Assembly: GCF_015229955.1 (NCBI RefSeq) | Contig: NZ_JAAKYZ010000001.1 | Location: 186,001-250,000, forward strand | Direction of reading: 5' to 3' | Source of the DNA: Campylobacter concisus | GTDB lineage: Bacteria; Campylobacterota; Campylobacteria; Campylobacterales; Campylobacteraceae | Length of the DNA: 64,000 bases | Part shown: positions 46,882-56,980 of the stretch, in pieces | Layout: each line of letters begins with the position of its first letter | Numbering within the stretch: the first letter of the stretch is position 1 | Translations under genes and position numbers: made by a program | The notes under the pieces: generated by a model | Databases searched by the model: none | The model's input: only the letters and a program-made list of their open reading frames with translations | Told to the model about the DNA's origin: nothing

Positions 46882-47086
46882 CGTTGCTCCTTTAAAATTT
46901 TAAAGCTCTTTCGGATCTGTCCCCTACTTAAACTTTATGAGCCGTAATATTACAAAAACAAAACTTTGTTTCAAATAAAAACACTAAAAATTTAAATTGC
47001 CCATAAAAAATTCTTGGCTTAGAAAAATAAAAGTTTTTTTATGTTATCTTTAAAAAAATTAATTTATTCTTAATCTCAGGTAATCA
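46882..47086. other. Divergent intergenic region between atpE and the NSS transporters
   Basis: This 205-base region is AT-rich and must hold promoters in both directions. I see the atpE RBS near 46890 and only weak -10 candidates (TTATCT near 47044 on plus, a TAATAT-type box on minus). There is no coding frame. Confidence 0.4.
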
Positions 47087-48433
47087 ATGATAAATGAAAA
47101 ATTTTCAAAAATAGGCTTTGTTCTTGCTATGGCGGGATCGGCTGTTGGACTTGGTAATGCATGGAAATTTCCAACAATGGTAGGAAACAACGGCGGTTCA
47201 GCATTTATAATTTTATATTTACTCCTTACATTTGCTATCGCATTTGTGGCGTTTTTAGCAGAGCTTAGTATCGGCAAGCTTGGCGAAAGCGACGTAGTAA
47301 GCTCCATTTATAAACTTGCTCCAAAACATAAAACAATATGGTCCCTTTCAGGCTTTTTTATGATAGGAGCGATACTTATTGCTTCATTTTATATGGTAGT
47401 TATTGGCTGGATTTTAAAGTATATCTATCTTAGTTTTTCGCCGCTTTTATCTGACACAAAAGAGGCTGCAACGCAGTTTAATACACTTTTGGCAAATGAT
47501 CTAACCAGTGCTGTGCTTTGCTTTAGTCTAGTCTTTTTAATGGTATTTTTTGCTGTTTCAAAAGGTGTGAAAAGTGGCATTGAAAAGCTAAATATCTGGA
47601 TGATGCCGAGTCTTTTTATACTGCTTGTTTGTATACTTTTTTATGCAATTAGTATGGGTGATGGCTTTGTTAAGGCGGCTAAATTTTTATTTGTACCAAA
47701 TTTTAGCGCGATCACGCCAGATGTTATTTTACAAGCTCTTGGACTCGCGTTCTTCTCGCTATCTATGGGCGTTGGTGTAATACCGACATACGCTGCAAAT
47801 TTACCAGAGCAGACAAATCTTATAAAATCAACGCTTTCTATCATCTTTATAAACATATTAATAGGCATTATGATGGGACTTGTGGTCTTTACGTTTATAT
47901 TTGCTTATGGAGCTGATAGCACGGCAAGTGGCCCGGGGCTTATTTTTATCTCACTTGTTACACTTTTTGCAAAGCTTGGGATAGTTGGCAATGTCATGGC
48001 CATCGCATTTTTTGTTTCACTTTTATTTGCTGGTGTTACAAGTGCTGTTTCGATGATTGAACCATTTGCTTATTATTTGGTTAGAAAATTTGAAATTTCA
48101 CGCAAAATGGCTCTTGTTTATATTGGAATTTTTGTCTATATTTTAGGCCTTTTTTGTATTTTTTCATATTATGCGCAGACGGCTAATATCTTTAGTATTT
48201 TTGGTAAGCCAGTCTTTGATGCACTTGATTTTCTTACTTCAAATATAATGATGCCAATAGGTGCCATAATTTTTAGTTTTTTTGTTGGCTATAAACTTAA
48301 AAAAGAGAGCCTATATCTACTCTTTGGTGAATTTATGGGAAAAGTATTTTTTGAAATTTGGTACTTCACTCTAAGATACATCGTTCCAGTTGCAATTTGT
48401 GCCATCATGATCTATCAAATAGCAGGTAAATGA
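47087..48433 (+). CDS. Sodium-dependent transporter, NSS/SNF family (copy 1)
   Basis: The 448-residue LeuT-fold protein takes up an amino acid or related solute with Na+. It has TM1 GSAVGLGNAWKFPTMVGNNG with the sodium- and substrate-site residues, and TM6 LGLAFFSLSMGVGVIPTYAAN in two adjacent pieces. It has the 11-helix form of many bacterial NSS members. It overlaps copy 2 by four bases. Substrate unknown. Confidence 0.92.
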   Translation: MINEKFSKIGFVLAMAGSAVGLGNAWKFPTMVGNNGGSAFIILYLLLTFAIAFVAFLAELSIGKLGESDVVSSIYKLAPKHKTIWSLSGFFMIGAILIASFYMVVIGWILKYIYLSFSPLLSDTKEAATQFNTLLANDLTSAVLCFSLVFLMVFFAVSKGVKSGIEKLNIWMMPSLFILLVCILFYAISMGDGFVKAAKFLFVPNFSAITPDVILQALGLAFFSLSMGVGVIPTYAANLPEQTNLIKSTLSIIFINILIGIMMGLVVFTFIFAYGADSTASGPGLIFISLVTLFAKLGIVGNVMAIAFFVSLLFAGVTSAVSMIEPFAYYLVRKFEISRKMALVYIGIFVYILGLFCIFSYYAQTANIFSIFGKPVFDALDFLTSNIMMPIGAIIFSFFVGYKLKKESLYLLFGEFMGKVFFEIWYFTLRYIVPVAICAIMIYQIAGK

Positions 48434-49761
48434 TGGATAGATTTAGTAAAGTTGGTTTTGTTCTATCTATCATTGGAGCAGCTATTGGCCTTGGTAATGC
48501 GTGGAAATTTCCATATATGGTCGGTAGTAATGGTGGTTCAGCGTTTATACTTATATATCTATTTTTTGCTTTTGTCGTTGGGCTTAGCATATTTTTTGCC
48601 GAGATGGCGATGGGTAAAATTTCTCGTCTTGATACGGTTGGAGCGTTTAAAAGTCTAGCTACAAAGGGAGCAAATTCTTGGAAATTTGCCGGTATTGTGA
48701 TGGTGACAGGGATATTCATTGCATCTTTTTACACGCTTATTATCGGTTGGGTTTTAAAATACGCTATCTTAAGTCTTGGTGAGCTTCCAAAAAATATGGC
48801 AAGCTCAGAAGCGCTTTTTGTAAATTTTACTTCAAAGGGCATAGAGGAGCAAATTTTGTATTTTAGTATCGCCTTTTTTGCCTACTTTTTTATACTTACA
48901 AAAGGTATAAAAAGCGGAATAGAGCGTATAAATGTATATCTTATTCCGGCACTTTTTATTTTGCTTTTGCTTATGCTTGGCTACTCTTTTGGCATGAATG
49001 GATTTGATGAGGCGGCTAAATTTTTACTTGTGCCAGACTTTTCAAAGATAGATCAAGGCGCTATCTTAAATGCTCTTGGATTAGCTTTTTTTACGATGTG
49101 TATTGGCATTGGCTGCATTTTAACCTACTCATCAAGCCTAGGCAATGATACAAATTTATTTACTTCATCACTTTATGTAGTCTTTGCAAATATAATTATT
49201 AGCGTAATTATAGGACTTATAGTTTTTACATTCACCTATGAATTTGGCTCAGAGCCATCAAAGGGTGCAGGGTTAGCATTTATCTCGCTTCCAACGCTTT
49301 TTGCAAAGCTTGGTTTGCTTGGAAATTTCTTGGCTTTTGCATTTTTTACATCTTTATTTTTTGCTGGTATAACATCGGTTATTTCGCTAGTCGAGCCATT
49401 TATATTTTTTTTAAATAAAAGCTTGGGACTTAGTAGAAATAGATCAATTATCATTGTCGGTGCCGTAGTTTATGTTTTAGGGATTTTATGTGCGTTAAGC
49501 GGCATTGGCGATTTTAAGGAGTCACTTACATTTTTTGGTAAGAGCTTTTTTGATCTGCTTGATTATCTTAGCTCAAACATTATGCTACCACTTGGTGGCA
49601 TTATATTTGCCATTTTTGTTGGGTACTTTATGAAATTTGAGCTTTTAAAAGAGCTATTCTTGCCTTATATGGGTGAGATTGTTTTTAAAATTTGGTATTT
49701 TTTAATAAGGTTTGTAGCACCAGTTCTAGTTTTTGTGGTGCTAGTAAGGGAGATTGCATAA
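48430..49761 (+). CDS. Sodium-dependent transporter, NSS/SNF family (copy 2)
   Basis: The 443-residue paralogue of copy 1 has TM1 GAAIGLGNAWKFPYMVGSNG and TM6 LGLAFFTMCIGIGCILTYSS. Its sequence departs more from copies 1 and 3 than those do from each other (for example MAMGKISRLDTV against LSIGKLSESDSV). A different substrate is plausible. The start is ATG 48430 or the adjacent ATG 48433. Its stop shares one base with the next ATG. Confidence 0.92.
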   Translation: MMDRFSKVGFVLSIIGAAIGLGNAWKFPYMVGSNGGSAFILIYLFFAFVVGLSIFFAEMAMGKISRLDTVGAFKSLATKGANSWKFAGIVMVTGIFIASFYTLIIGWVLKYAILSLGELPKNMASSEALFVNFTSKGIEEQILYFSIAFFAYFFILTKGIKSGIERINVYLIPALFILLLLMLGYSFGMNGFDEAAKFLLVPDFSKIDQGAILNALGLAFFTMCIGIGCILTYSSSLGNDTNLFTSSLYVVFANIIISVIIGLIVFTFTYEFGSEPSKGAGLAFISLPTLFAKLGLLGNFLAFAFFTSLFFAGITSVISLVEPFIFFLNKSLGLSRNRSIIIVGAVVYVLGILCALSGIGDFKESLTFFGKSFFDLLDYLSSNIMLPLGGIIFAIFVGYFMKFELLKELFLPYMGEIVFKIWYFLIRFVAPVLVFVVLVREIA

Positions 49762-51101
49762 TGGCAAAAGAACAGTTTTCTAAAATAGGTTATGTTTTAG
49801 CAGTTGCAGGGTCAGCTGTTGGACTTGGCAATGCGTGGAAATTTCCATATATGGTCGGTGAAAATGGTGGATCAGCATTTGTTATTTTATATCTTTTGAT
49901 AACGTTTTTAGTTGGCATACCTATCTTTATGGCAGAGCTAAGTATTGGCAAACTTAGTGAGAGCGATAGTGTAAATGCCTTTAGAAAGTTAGCGAATAAA
50001 AATAAAAATTTATGGCAGCTGGTTGGAATTTTAGCTATGGTAACCGCAGCTATAATCTCATCTTATTATATTGTAATCATCGGCTGGGTCTTTAAGTATT
50101 TCACGCTATCTTTTACCGGTCTTCCAAACGATATAGAAAGCTCAAAAGTAATATTTAATGAGCTTCTTATGCATGGTCTTGGTGAGCAGACGCTTTATTT
50201 TGTCATAGCATTTGTAGCTTGCTTTTTTATCCTTTCAAAAGGAGTGAAAAGTGGCATTGAAAAGCTAAATGTTTGGATGATGCCAAGCCTATTTATCATG
50301 GTTTTAATCATGCTTATCTTTTCTATGACGATGAATGGCTTTACAAAATCTGCAGAGTTTTTACTTGTTCCTGACTTTAGTAAAATTTCATTTAACTCGC
50401 TCTTGCTTGCTCTTGGGCTTGCTTTTTGGACACTATCTCTTGGTATGGCAGCGATCATTACATATTCAGCTAGCCTAAGCGACGATACAAATTTAGCCAC
50501 TTCTACGCTAAGTATCGTCTTTATAAATATCGTCTTAGCCATTATGATGGGTCTTGTTATCTTTACATTTATATTTGAATTTGGCGCAGAGCCGTCTCAA
50601 GGACCAGGACTTGTCTTTATCTCGCTTCCAACGCTCTTTGCTAAGCTTGGTGTGATAGGTCAAATTTTAGCTGTGGCATTTTTTGCTGCACTTATCTTTG
50701 CTGGTATTACTTCAGCTATCTCTATCGTAGAGCCGTTTGTATTTTTCTTGATCAGAGAGTATGGCATTAGCAGGATAAAAGCTCTTAGCATAGTTGGAGC
50801 TGGTGTTTTTGTATTGGGATTTTTATGTCTTTTATCAAATATAGAAAATGTTGGCGACAAATTTATGCTCTTTGGTAAAAATTTCTTTGATTTTCTTGAT
50901 TTTACCGCTTCAAATGTTCTGCTTCCAATTAGTGGTATTGGTGGAGCGATATTTGTTGGATATTTTATGAAAAGAGAAGCACTTTATGTGTTATTTAGCC
51001 CATATATGAGCGACTTTGTATTTAGTGCATGGTATTTTTTATTAAGATATGTGGCGCCAGTTTGCGTATTTATCATCATGATAAATAAATTGTTTTTTTA
51101 A
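49761..51101 (+). CDS. Sodium-dependent transporter, NSS/SNF family (copy 3)
   Basis: The protein has 446 residues from ATG 49761 (TAATG junction with copy 2). It begins MAKEQFSKIGYVLAVAGSAV. The frame is open further upstream to 49692, but that would overlap copy 2 and lacks family conservation. TM1 GSAVGLGNAWKFPYMVGENG and TM6 LGLAFWTLSLGMAAIITYSA are conserved. It is followed closely by TRAP dctQ. Confidence 0.92.
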   Translation: MAKEQFSKIGYVLAVAGSAVGLGNAWKFPYMVGENGGSAFVILYLLITFLVGIPIFMAELSIGKLSESDSVNAFRKLANKNKNLWQLVGILAMVTAAIISSYYIVIIGWVFKYFTLSFTGLPNDIESSKVIFNELLMHGLGEQTLYFVIAFVACFFILSKGVKSGIEKLNVWMMPSLFIMVLIMLIFSMTMNGFTKSAEFLLVPDFSKISFNSLLLALGLAFWTLSLGMAAIITYSASLSDDTNLATSTLSIVFINIVLAIMMGLVIFTFIFEFGAEPSQGPGLVFISLPTLFAKLGVIGQILAVAFFAALIFAGITSAISIVEPFVFFLIREYGISRIKALSIVGAGVFVLGFLCLLSNIENVGDKFMLFGKNFFDFLDFTASNVLLPISGIGGAIFVGYFMKREALYVLFSPYMSDFVFSAWYFLLRYVAPVCVFIIMINKLFF

Positions 51102-51110
51102 GGGTTGGTT

Positions 51111-51620
51111 ATGCAAAAAGTTGAGAAATTTTTTGATAAGGTTGGCGATATAGTCGGCTATATTTGCATGTTTATTATGGCTTTGATGATAATGGACGTC
51201 TTTTTTAACGTTGTGGCAAGATATTTTTTCTCTTATGGAAACGTTGCATTTCAGGAGCTTGAGTGGCATTTTTTTGCTGTAATATTTTTGCTTGGCATGA
51301 GCTATGCATTAAAAGAAGATGCACATGTTAGAGTTGATATCTTTTATGCTAAATTTTCACCAAAAAATAAAGCTCTTGTAAATATGATAGGAACTGTTAT
51401 TTTTGTAATTCCATTTGCACTTTTAGTTTCAAATTTATCGTTTGAATTTGTGAGTGATGCTTATACTTCAGCTGAAGCTAGTGCGGATCCAGGCGGTCTT
51501 ACTCACAGATGGATCATAAAAGCACTTATTCCTTTTTCTTTTTATCTACTTGTATTTTTTGCGATCGGCTTTTTTATAAGAAATTTTAATCTTTACAAAA
51601 AAGCTAAAAAGGGGGAATAA
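51111..51620 (+). CDS. dctQ: TRAP transporter small membrane subunit DctQ
   Basis: This is the four-helix Q subunit of a tripartite ATP-independent periplasmic transporter. The protein has 169 residues from ATG 51111; a TTG at 51105 is an alternative. Helices lie at about 15-35, 47-67, 89-110 and 136-155, with FQELEWHFFAVIFLLGMSYALKED as the typical block, here quoted as FQELEWHFF plus SYALKEDAHVRVD. The stop shares one base with the dctM ATG. Confidence 0.92.
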   Translation: MQKVEKFFDKVGDIVGYICMFIMALMIMDVFFNVVARYFFSYGNVAFQELEWHFFAVIFLLGMSYALKEDAHVRVDIFYAKFSPKNKALVNMIGTVIFVIPFALLVSNLSFEFVSDAYTSAEASADPGGLTHRWIIKALIPFSFYLLVFFAIGFFIRNFNLYKKAKKGE

Positions 51621-53008
51621 TGGCTGGTTTGATAATGTTTATAGCTGCGCTTTTGATGCTAGGCATTGGCTTTCCGGTAGCCTTTACCTTTGGTGCGGTT
51701 TCGATGATATTTGGCATGATTGGTAGTATTGTTGAGAGCATTGGAGACGGAGATGGGCTACTTGGAAGTATCGAAGTTTTCAAAGATATGTTTAACTTCA
51801 TGCCTTATAGAATTTTCTCTATCATGGAGAGTAGAATTTTTATAGCAGTTCCACTCTTTGTCTTTATGGGTGTCGTACTTCAAAAGTCAAAGCTAGCTGA
51901 GAGACTGCTTGAGAGTATGGGTATGCTTTTTGGAGAAATTCGCGGAGGTATTGCTATTAGCACTATCTTGGTTGGAGCACTTCTTGCAGCTTCAACTGGT
52001 GTTGTTGGTGCAAGTGTCGTTGCAATGGGTGTTATAAGCTTGCCTGTTATGTTAAAGTATAAATACGACCAAGCGCTAGGTTGTGGCACTATATGTGCCG
52101 CTGGTACGCTTGGACAGATCATTCCACCTTCTATCGTGCTGATTATCTTGGGTGATATATTTTCAGTGCCAGTTGGTGAGCTTTTTCATCAAGCCATCAT
52201 CCCAGGACTCACACTAGTTGCCGTTTATATTATTTATATTTTGATTGTTGCTTATTTGAAACCAGATACCGCACCGGTAGTAAAAGATGAGAGCGGTGTT
52301 AGTAAATTTAAGCAGATTATGAGAGCACTAATCGCTATCTTTCCACCGCTTTTACTTGTTATTTGTGTATTGGGCTCTATATTTGCAGGTATCGCTACAC
52401 CAACTGAAAGTTCAGCTTTTGGCTGCGTTGGAGCCATTATTTTAGCTATTTTTTATAGGACATTTTCATTTTCTATGATAAAAGAGGCATTGGCAGAAAG
52501 CGTAAAAACTACAGCACTTGTCTTTGCCATACTTGTTGGTGCGACAGCCTTTTCTATGGTATTTAGTTATACTGGTGGAGATGAGATTGTTGAAAAATTT
52601 ATGACAAATTTACCAGGCGAGAAGTGGGGCTTTATTATTTTTAGTATGGTTGTCATCTTTGTGCTTGGCTTTTTTATCGACTTTGTTGAAATTTCATACA
52701 TTGTGCTTCCTATCTTGGTGCCAATAGCTGCAAAGCTTGGTATAAATCCAATTTATCTAGCAATCTTAGTTGCGATGAATTTGCAAACTTCATTCCTAAC
52801 GCCGCCATTTGGTTTTAGCTTATTTTTCCTAAGATCAGTCGCACCATCTGAGATAAAAACGACTGCTATTTATAAAGGTGTTGTGCCTTATATTTTTATT
52901 CAGCTTGCTGTACTTGTATTTTTCTGCGTCTTTCTAATGGAATTAAAGCCAATGCTTGATGCGAGCCACGGCGGATTATTAAACTTCTTGCTCTCACTCT
53001 TTAAATGA
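51620..53008 (+). CDS. dctM: TRAP transporter large membrane subunit DctM
   Basis: The 462-residue M subunit has about 12-14 membrane helices. Family motifs include AVPLFVFMGVVLQKSKLAERLL, quoted as PLFVFMGVVL, GGIAISTILVGALLAASTG and TLGQIIPPSIVLIILGD. It forms the Na+-driven translocator with DctQ. No DctP-type binding protein is encoded next to it. A strong hairpin follows. Confidence 0.93.
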   Translation: MAGLIMFIAALLMLGIGFPVAFTFGAVSMIFGMIGSIVESIGDGDGLLGSIEVFKDMFNFMPYRIFSIMESRIFIAVPLFVFMGVVLQKSKLAERLLESMGMLFGEIRGGIAISTILVGALLAASTGVVGASVVAMGVISLPVMLKYKYDQALGCGTICAAGTLGQIIPPSIVLIILGDIFSVPVGELFHQAIIPGLTLVAVYIIYILIVAYLKPDTAPVVKDESGVSKFKQIMRALIAIFPPLLLVICVLGSIFAGIATPTESSAFGCVGAIILAIFYRTFSFSMIKEALAESVKTTALVFAILVGATAFSMVFSYTGGDEIVEKFMTNLPGEKWGFIIFSMVVIFVLGFFIDFVEISYIVLPILVPIAAKLGINPIYLAILVAMNLQTSFLTPPFGFSLFFLRSVAPSEIKTTAIYKGVVPYIFIQLAVLVFFCVFLMELKPMLDASHGGLLNFLLSLFK

Positions 53009-53046
53009 TATAAAAGTTTTTGGTTGTAAAATACCAAAAAACAAGC

Positions 53047-53086
53047 AAAATGGCTAATTTGAGTTTCTAACCAATTTAGCCATTTT
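53047..53086 (+). terminator. Terminator after dctQM
   Basis: AAAATGGCTAA (53047-53057) pairs with TTAGCCATTTT (53076-53086). Three further inner pairs (TTG/CAA) follow a mismatch. It separates dctM from the oxaloacetate-forming module and argues that pycB starts at 53131, not at the ATG at 53089 that directly follows the stem. Confidence 0.7.
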
Positions 53087-53130
53087 CTATGAACTCTTTA
53101 AATAAATTTATAAAATTAATGAGGTGGGTG

Positions 53131-54933
53131 ATGGCGAAGAAATTTATCGATGTTATGGATACGACCTTTAGAGATGGCTTTCAGTCAGTTTATGGCGCTA
53201 GAGTGCTTATGAATGATTTTTTGCCTGCGCTTGAAGCGGCTAAAGAGGCTGGCATAGAGCATTTTGAATTTGGTGGCGGAGCGAGATTTCAAAGCCTTTA
53301 TTTTTACCTAAATGAAGATGCTTTTGCGATGATGGATAAATTTAGAAGCATCGTAGGACCAAAAGCAAATCTTCAAACCCTAAGCAGGGGCGTAAATACC
53401 GTAACACTTGATACTGGTAGTCGTGAGCTAATCGACCTTCACGCAAAGCTTTTCAAAAAACACGGAACCACTACTATTAGAAATTTTGACGCACTAAATG
53501 ATGTTGAAAATTTAAAATATTCAGGCGAGAGAATCGCTCATCATGGGCTAAAACACGAAGTTGTTGTTACTATGATGGATCTGCCTAGTGGCTGTGTGGG
53601 AGCACATGATGTTAAATTTTATGAGAAAATTTTAAGAGAAATTTTAGATGCAAATATCCCTTATCACAGCGTTTGCTTTAAAGATGCAAGCGGCACAAGT
53701 AGCCCACAAAAGGTCTATGAAACCATAAAAATGGCTAGAAAGCTGCTGCCAGAAAAAACTCACATCAGACTCCACACTCATGAAACTGCAGGCGTAAGTG
53801 TGGCCTGCTATCTTGCAGCGCTTGAAGCCGGCGTTGATGGCATAGATCTAGCCGCAAGCCCAGTAAGTGGCGGTACAAGTCAGCCAGATATCTTAACTAT
53901 GCTTCACGCAGTAAAAGGCAAAAACTACGATCTTGGCGGACTTGACGTGGAGAAAATTTTAAAATATGAAAGCGTTTTGAATGATTGCTTAAAAGAGTAT
54001 TTCTTGCCACCTGAGGCCGTACAAGTAAGCCCACTCATACCATTTTCACCGATGCCTGGTGGCGCGCTTACAGCAAATACCCAGATGATGAGAGATAATA
54101 ATATCTTAGATAAATTTCCAGAGGTTATCCTTGCGATGCGTGAAGTGGTGCAAAAGGGTGGATACGGTACTTCAGTGACCCCTGTTAGCCAGTTTTATTT
54201 CCAACAAGCATTTAATAATGTGATGTTTGGCAAGTGGAAAAAGATCGCCGAGGGATACGGCAAAATGGTGCTTGGCTACTTTGGCAAGACCCCAGTTACG
54301 CCTGATAAAGAGATCATTAAGCTTGCAAGCGAGCAGCTAGGCTTAAAACCAACTACAAAACACGCAGTTGATATAGCTGATAAAGATGAGAGTAAGTCGC
54401 TTGCTCATGTAAAAGAAATTCTAAAGCAAAACAATATAAAAACTACCGAAGAAAATATATTTATAGCAGCTGCTTGTAAAGAAAAGGGTATCGCATTCTT
54501 AAAAGGCGAAGCCAAAGTAAATGTAAGAAAGATCGATCCAAACGCTAAGGCAAATGAATGCAGACAAACTCAAAGTGGCAGATATAGTGTCGTTGTAAAT
54601 GGTAGCCGCTACAATGTCGAAGTAAGCGAAGGCTTTAACGATAGCATCCAAGTAAAATCAATCACCGAAGTTGAAGGCAAGAGCGTGAAAAATGCCAAAA
54701 GTGCAGTAGCAGGCGCAACAGAAAATGACATCGTTGCAAGCTTACCAGGCGCTGTGCATAAAATTTTAGTAAGTGCAGGAGACCATGTCAAAAAGGGGCA
54801 AGCTGTAGTCGTGCTTGAAGCAATGAAGATGGAGATAGATGTCAAAGCCCCAAAAGATGGTGTGATAGGCTCTATTGAGGTTAGCAAAGGTCAAAGCGTC
54901 GCGAACAATCAAGTGGTAGCTAAATTTAAATAA
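53131..54933 (+). CDS. pycB: Pyruvate carboxylase subunit B / oxaloacetate decarboxylase alpha-type carboxyltransferase
   Basis: The protein has 600 residues from ATG 53131 (RBS GAGGTGGG). The carboxyltransferase TIM barrel includes DVMDTTFRDGFQSVYGAR, FKDASGTSSPQKVYE and the zinc-site HTHETAG. The conserved C-terminal domain and biotin carrier follow, with EAMKMEIDVKAP (Lys at about residue 566). In Campylobacter such proteins pair with a separately encoded PycA biotin carboxylase. No pycA is present here. An oadA role is the alternative, but pckA next door favours an anaplerotic enzyme. BirA at 11.2 kb would biotinylate it. Confidence 0.9.
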   Translation: MAKKFIDVMDTTFRDGFQSVYGARVLMNDFLPALEAAKEAGIEHFEFGGGARFQSLYFYLNEDAFAMMDKFRSIVGPKANLQTLSRGVNTVTLDTGSRELIDLHAKLFKKHGTTTIRNFDALNDVENLKYSGERIAHHGLKHEVVVTMMDLPSGCVGAHDVKFYEKILREILDANIPYHSVCFKDASGTSSPQKVYETIKMARKLLPEKTHIRLHTHETAGVSVACYLAALEAGVDGIDLAASPVSGGTSQPDILTMLHAVKGKNYDLGGLDVEKILKYESVLNDCLKEYFLPPEAVQVSPLIPFSPMPGGALTANTQMMRDNNILDKFPEVILAMREVVQKGGYGTSVTPVSQFYFQQAFNNVMFGKWKKIAEGYGKMVLGYFGKTPVTPDKEIIKLASEQLGLKPTTKHAVDIADKDESKSLAHVKEILKQNNIKTTEENIFIAAACKEKGIAFLKGEAKVNVRKIDPNAKANECRQTQSGRYSVVVNGSRYNVEVSEGFNDSIQVKSITEVEGKSVKNAKSAVAGATENDIVASLPGAVHKILVSAGDHVKKGQAVVVLEAMKMEIDVKAPKDGVIGSIEVSKGQSVANNQVVAKFK

Positions 54934-55037
54934 ATTTGCCACTTTTAAAAAGATAGTGTTAAGCGAAATTTGATTAACATTTTGATGACTTTTAGGTCAG
55001 AATTTATAAAAAAACGAAAATTTTAAAAGGAAATAAT

Positions 55038-56615
55038 ATGATAAATAAACTAGACGAACTAGGTCTAAAAGAGATCAAAAAGATAAATCACAATCTAAGC
55101 TATGATGAGCTTTTTGAGCTTGAAAAGGCAAACAACGAGGGTAGGGTTTCAAGTAACGGCACATTTATGGTTGATACGGGAATTTTTACTGGAAGAAGCC
55201 CAAAAGATAAGTATTTCGTCAAGCAAGATCCAAGTCAAAAATACATCGCTTGGGGTAAGATAAATCAGCCTATCACAAAAGAGCTTTTTGATAAGCTTCT
55301 TAAAAAAGCAAAAGAGCAGCTAAGCGGCAAGGAAATTTTCATCCAAGACGCATTTTGTGGAGCTAGTAAAAAGAGCCAAAAATCAGTTCGCTTTGTCACT
55401 GAAGTAGCGTGGCAAGCGCACTTTGTAAAAAATATGTTTATCCGTCCAAGCGAGGAAGAGCTAGCTAAATTTGAGCCTGATTTTGTAGTATATAACGCTT
55501 GTAAGACAAAAAATGAGGACTACAAGGCTGATGGACTACATTCAGAGGTCTTTGTTATCTTTAACGTAGAAGAAAATGTTGCAGTGATCGGCGGCACATG
55601 GTACGGTGGTGAGATGAAAAAGGGTATTTTTTCTATGATGAACTATTGGCTGCCACTTGAAGGAAAGCTAAGCATGCACTGCTCTGCAAACGTAGGTGAG
55701 AAGGGCGATACAGCGCTATTTTTTGGCCTATCTGGTACTGGTAAAACTACACTTTCAACTGATCCAAAGCGCAAGCTAATAGGTGATGACGAGCACGGCT
55801 GGGACGATGATGGGGTATTTAACTTTGAGGGTGGCTGCTATGCAAAATGTATAAACCTTGATCCAAGCAGCGAGCCAGAAATTTACGCAGCGATCAGGCG
55901 TGATGCGCTACTTGAAAATGTCGTGGCTGATGAAAAGGGTGTGGTTGATTACAAAGATGGCTCAAAGACTGAAAACACACGCGTGAGCTATCCAATCTAT
56001 CACATCGACAACTACGAGCCAAGCTCAAGTGCTGGCCATCCAAAAAATATCATCTTTTTAAGTGCTGATGCTTTTGGCGTGCTTCCTCCAGTTGCAAAGC
56101 TGACAAAAGAGCAGGCGATGTATTATTTCCTAAGTGGCTATACTGCAAAAGTTGCTGGCACAGAGCGCGGTATTACTGAGCCAGTCGCTACTTTTAGCGC
56201 TTGCTTTGGCGAGCCATTTATGCCACTTCACCCAACTGTCTATGCAAAACTACTAGGCGAGAAGATCGATAAGCATGGCGTTAATGTCTATCTTGTAAAT
56301 ACAGGCTGGAGTGGCGGTGCTTACGGTGTTGGCAAGCGTATGAGCATAAAAGCAACTCGTGCTTGCATAAATGCGATCCTTGATGGCAGCATCACAAAAT
56401 GCGAATTTGAAAATTTTGATAAATTTAACTTTGCTATCCCAAAAGAGCTTGATGGCGTCGATACAAAACTGCTAAATCCTATAAACACATGGACGCATCC
56501 GGCTGAGTATAACGCTTCACGTGATAAGCTTGCTAAAATGTTTGTTGAAAATTTCAAGCGTTATGAAGATGTAAAAGAGGGCGTGGAGTACGCTAAAGCT
56601 GGCCCAACAGCTTAA
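55038..56615 (+). CDS. pckA: Phosphoenolpyruvate carboxykinase (ATP)
   Basis: PckA converts oxaloacetate to PEP, the entry to gluconeogenesis in an organism unable to use sugars. The 525-residue protein has NPxR-like SPKDKYFV, the kinase P-loop [13 protein letters not shown] at about residues 232-244, [20 protein letters not shown] in two adjacent pieces, and [25 protein letters not shown] precedes ATG. Confidence 0.97.
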   Translation: MINKLDELGLKEIKKINHNLSYDELFELEKANNEGRVSSNGTFMVDTGIFTGRSPKDKYFVKQDPSQKYIAWGKINQPITKELFDKLLKKAKEQLSGKEIFIQDAFCGASKKSQKSVRFVTEVAWQAHFVKNMFIRPSEEELAKFEPDFVVYNACKTKNEDYKADGLHSEVFVIFNVEENVAVIGGTWYGGEMKKGIFSMMNYWLPLEGKLSMHCSANVGEKGDTALFFGLSGTGKTTLSTDPKRKLIGDDEHGWDDDGVFNFEGGCYAKCINLDPSSEPEIYAAIRRDALLENVVADEKGVVDYKDGSKTENTRVSYPIYHIDNYEPSSSAGHPKNIIFLSADAFGVLPPVAKLTKEQAMYYFLSGYTAKVAGTERGITEPVATFSACFGEPFMPLHPTVYAKLLGEKIDKHGVNVYLVNTGWSGGAYGVGKRMSIKATRACINAILDGSITKCEFENFDKFNFAIPKELDGVDTKLLNPINTWTHPAEYNASRDKLAKMFVENFKRYEDVKEGVEYAKAGPTA

Positions 56616-56621
56616 ATTTAT

Positions 56622-56647
56622 AGCCTTGCAAAGCTTCTTGCAAGGCT
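56622..56647 (+). terminator. Terminator of pckA
   Basis: AGCCTTGCAA (56622-56631) pairs perfectly with TTGCAAGGCT (56638-56647) around AGCTTC, seven bases after the stop. The following sequence is only moderately T-rich. Confidence 0.7.
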
Positions 56648-56930
56648 GTTCCTAATATCTTACAAGAATTTTTAGTTGATATTTTTTATATGACTAAATT
56701 TAAAGTATTTCTCTTCTAAATTATAAGCTCAAGTTATTACATTTGTAAATTTATTCTAGTAAGTAACAAAATATTAGATACAAATATATAAGTTACTAAT
56801 AAAATTTTCCTATTACACTTAGCTCCTAGTTTTTCTTTTTGTGCTTGAACCAGTTATCAAATATTGTTTATTATGTTGTTTTCTAAAAATTTTTATAGGT
56901 TTGAGAAGGAGATAGATTGTATAAATTTAG

Positions 56931-56965
56931 AATAAAAAGAAAAATAAGGGCAGAGTTGCCCTTAT
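56931..56965 (-). terminator. Terminator of dctA
   Basis: ATAAGGGCA (56944-56952) pairs perfectly with TGCCCTTAT (56957-56965). On the minus strand it is followed by a T-rich run (TTTTCTTTTTATT), giving a good intrinsic terminator. Confidence 0.8.
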
Positions 56966-56980
56966 AGTTATAAGTGTATA

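Larger units (their letters stand above)
56616..56980. other. 365-base convergent intergenic region
   Basis: It holds a terminator for pckA near its start and one for dctA at its right end. The middle (about 56650-56930) is AT-rich without a credible frame, RNA gene or repeat that I can see. Confidence 0.5.

Noticed and set aside
46882-47086. Small RNA between atpE and the NSS genes
   Set aside because: No hairpin with T tract and no clear promoter pair were found apart from those needed by the flanking genes.
49692-49760. Upstream extension of NSS copy 3
   Set aside because: It lies wholly inside copy 2, is not conserved-looking, and ATG 49761 gives the standard family N-terminus.
53089-53130. 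Upstream ATG for pycB
   Set aside because: It directly follows the dctM terminator stem, lacks an RBS, and the family begins at the MAKKFIDVMDTTFRDG block.
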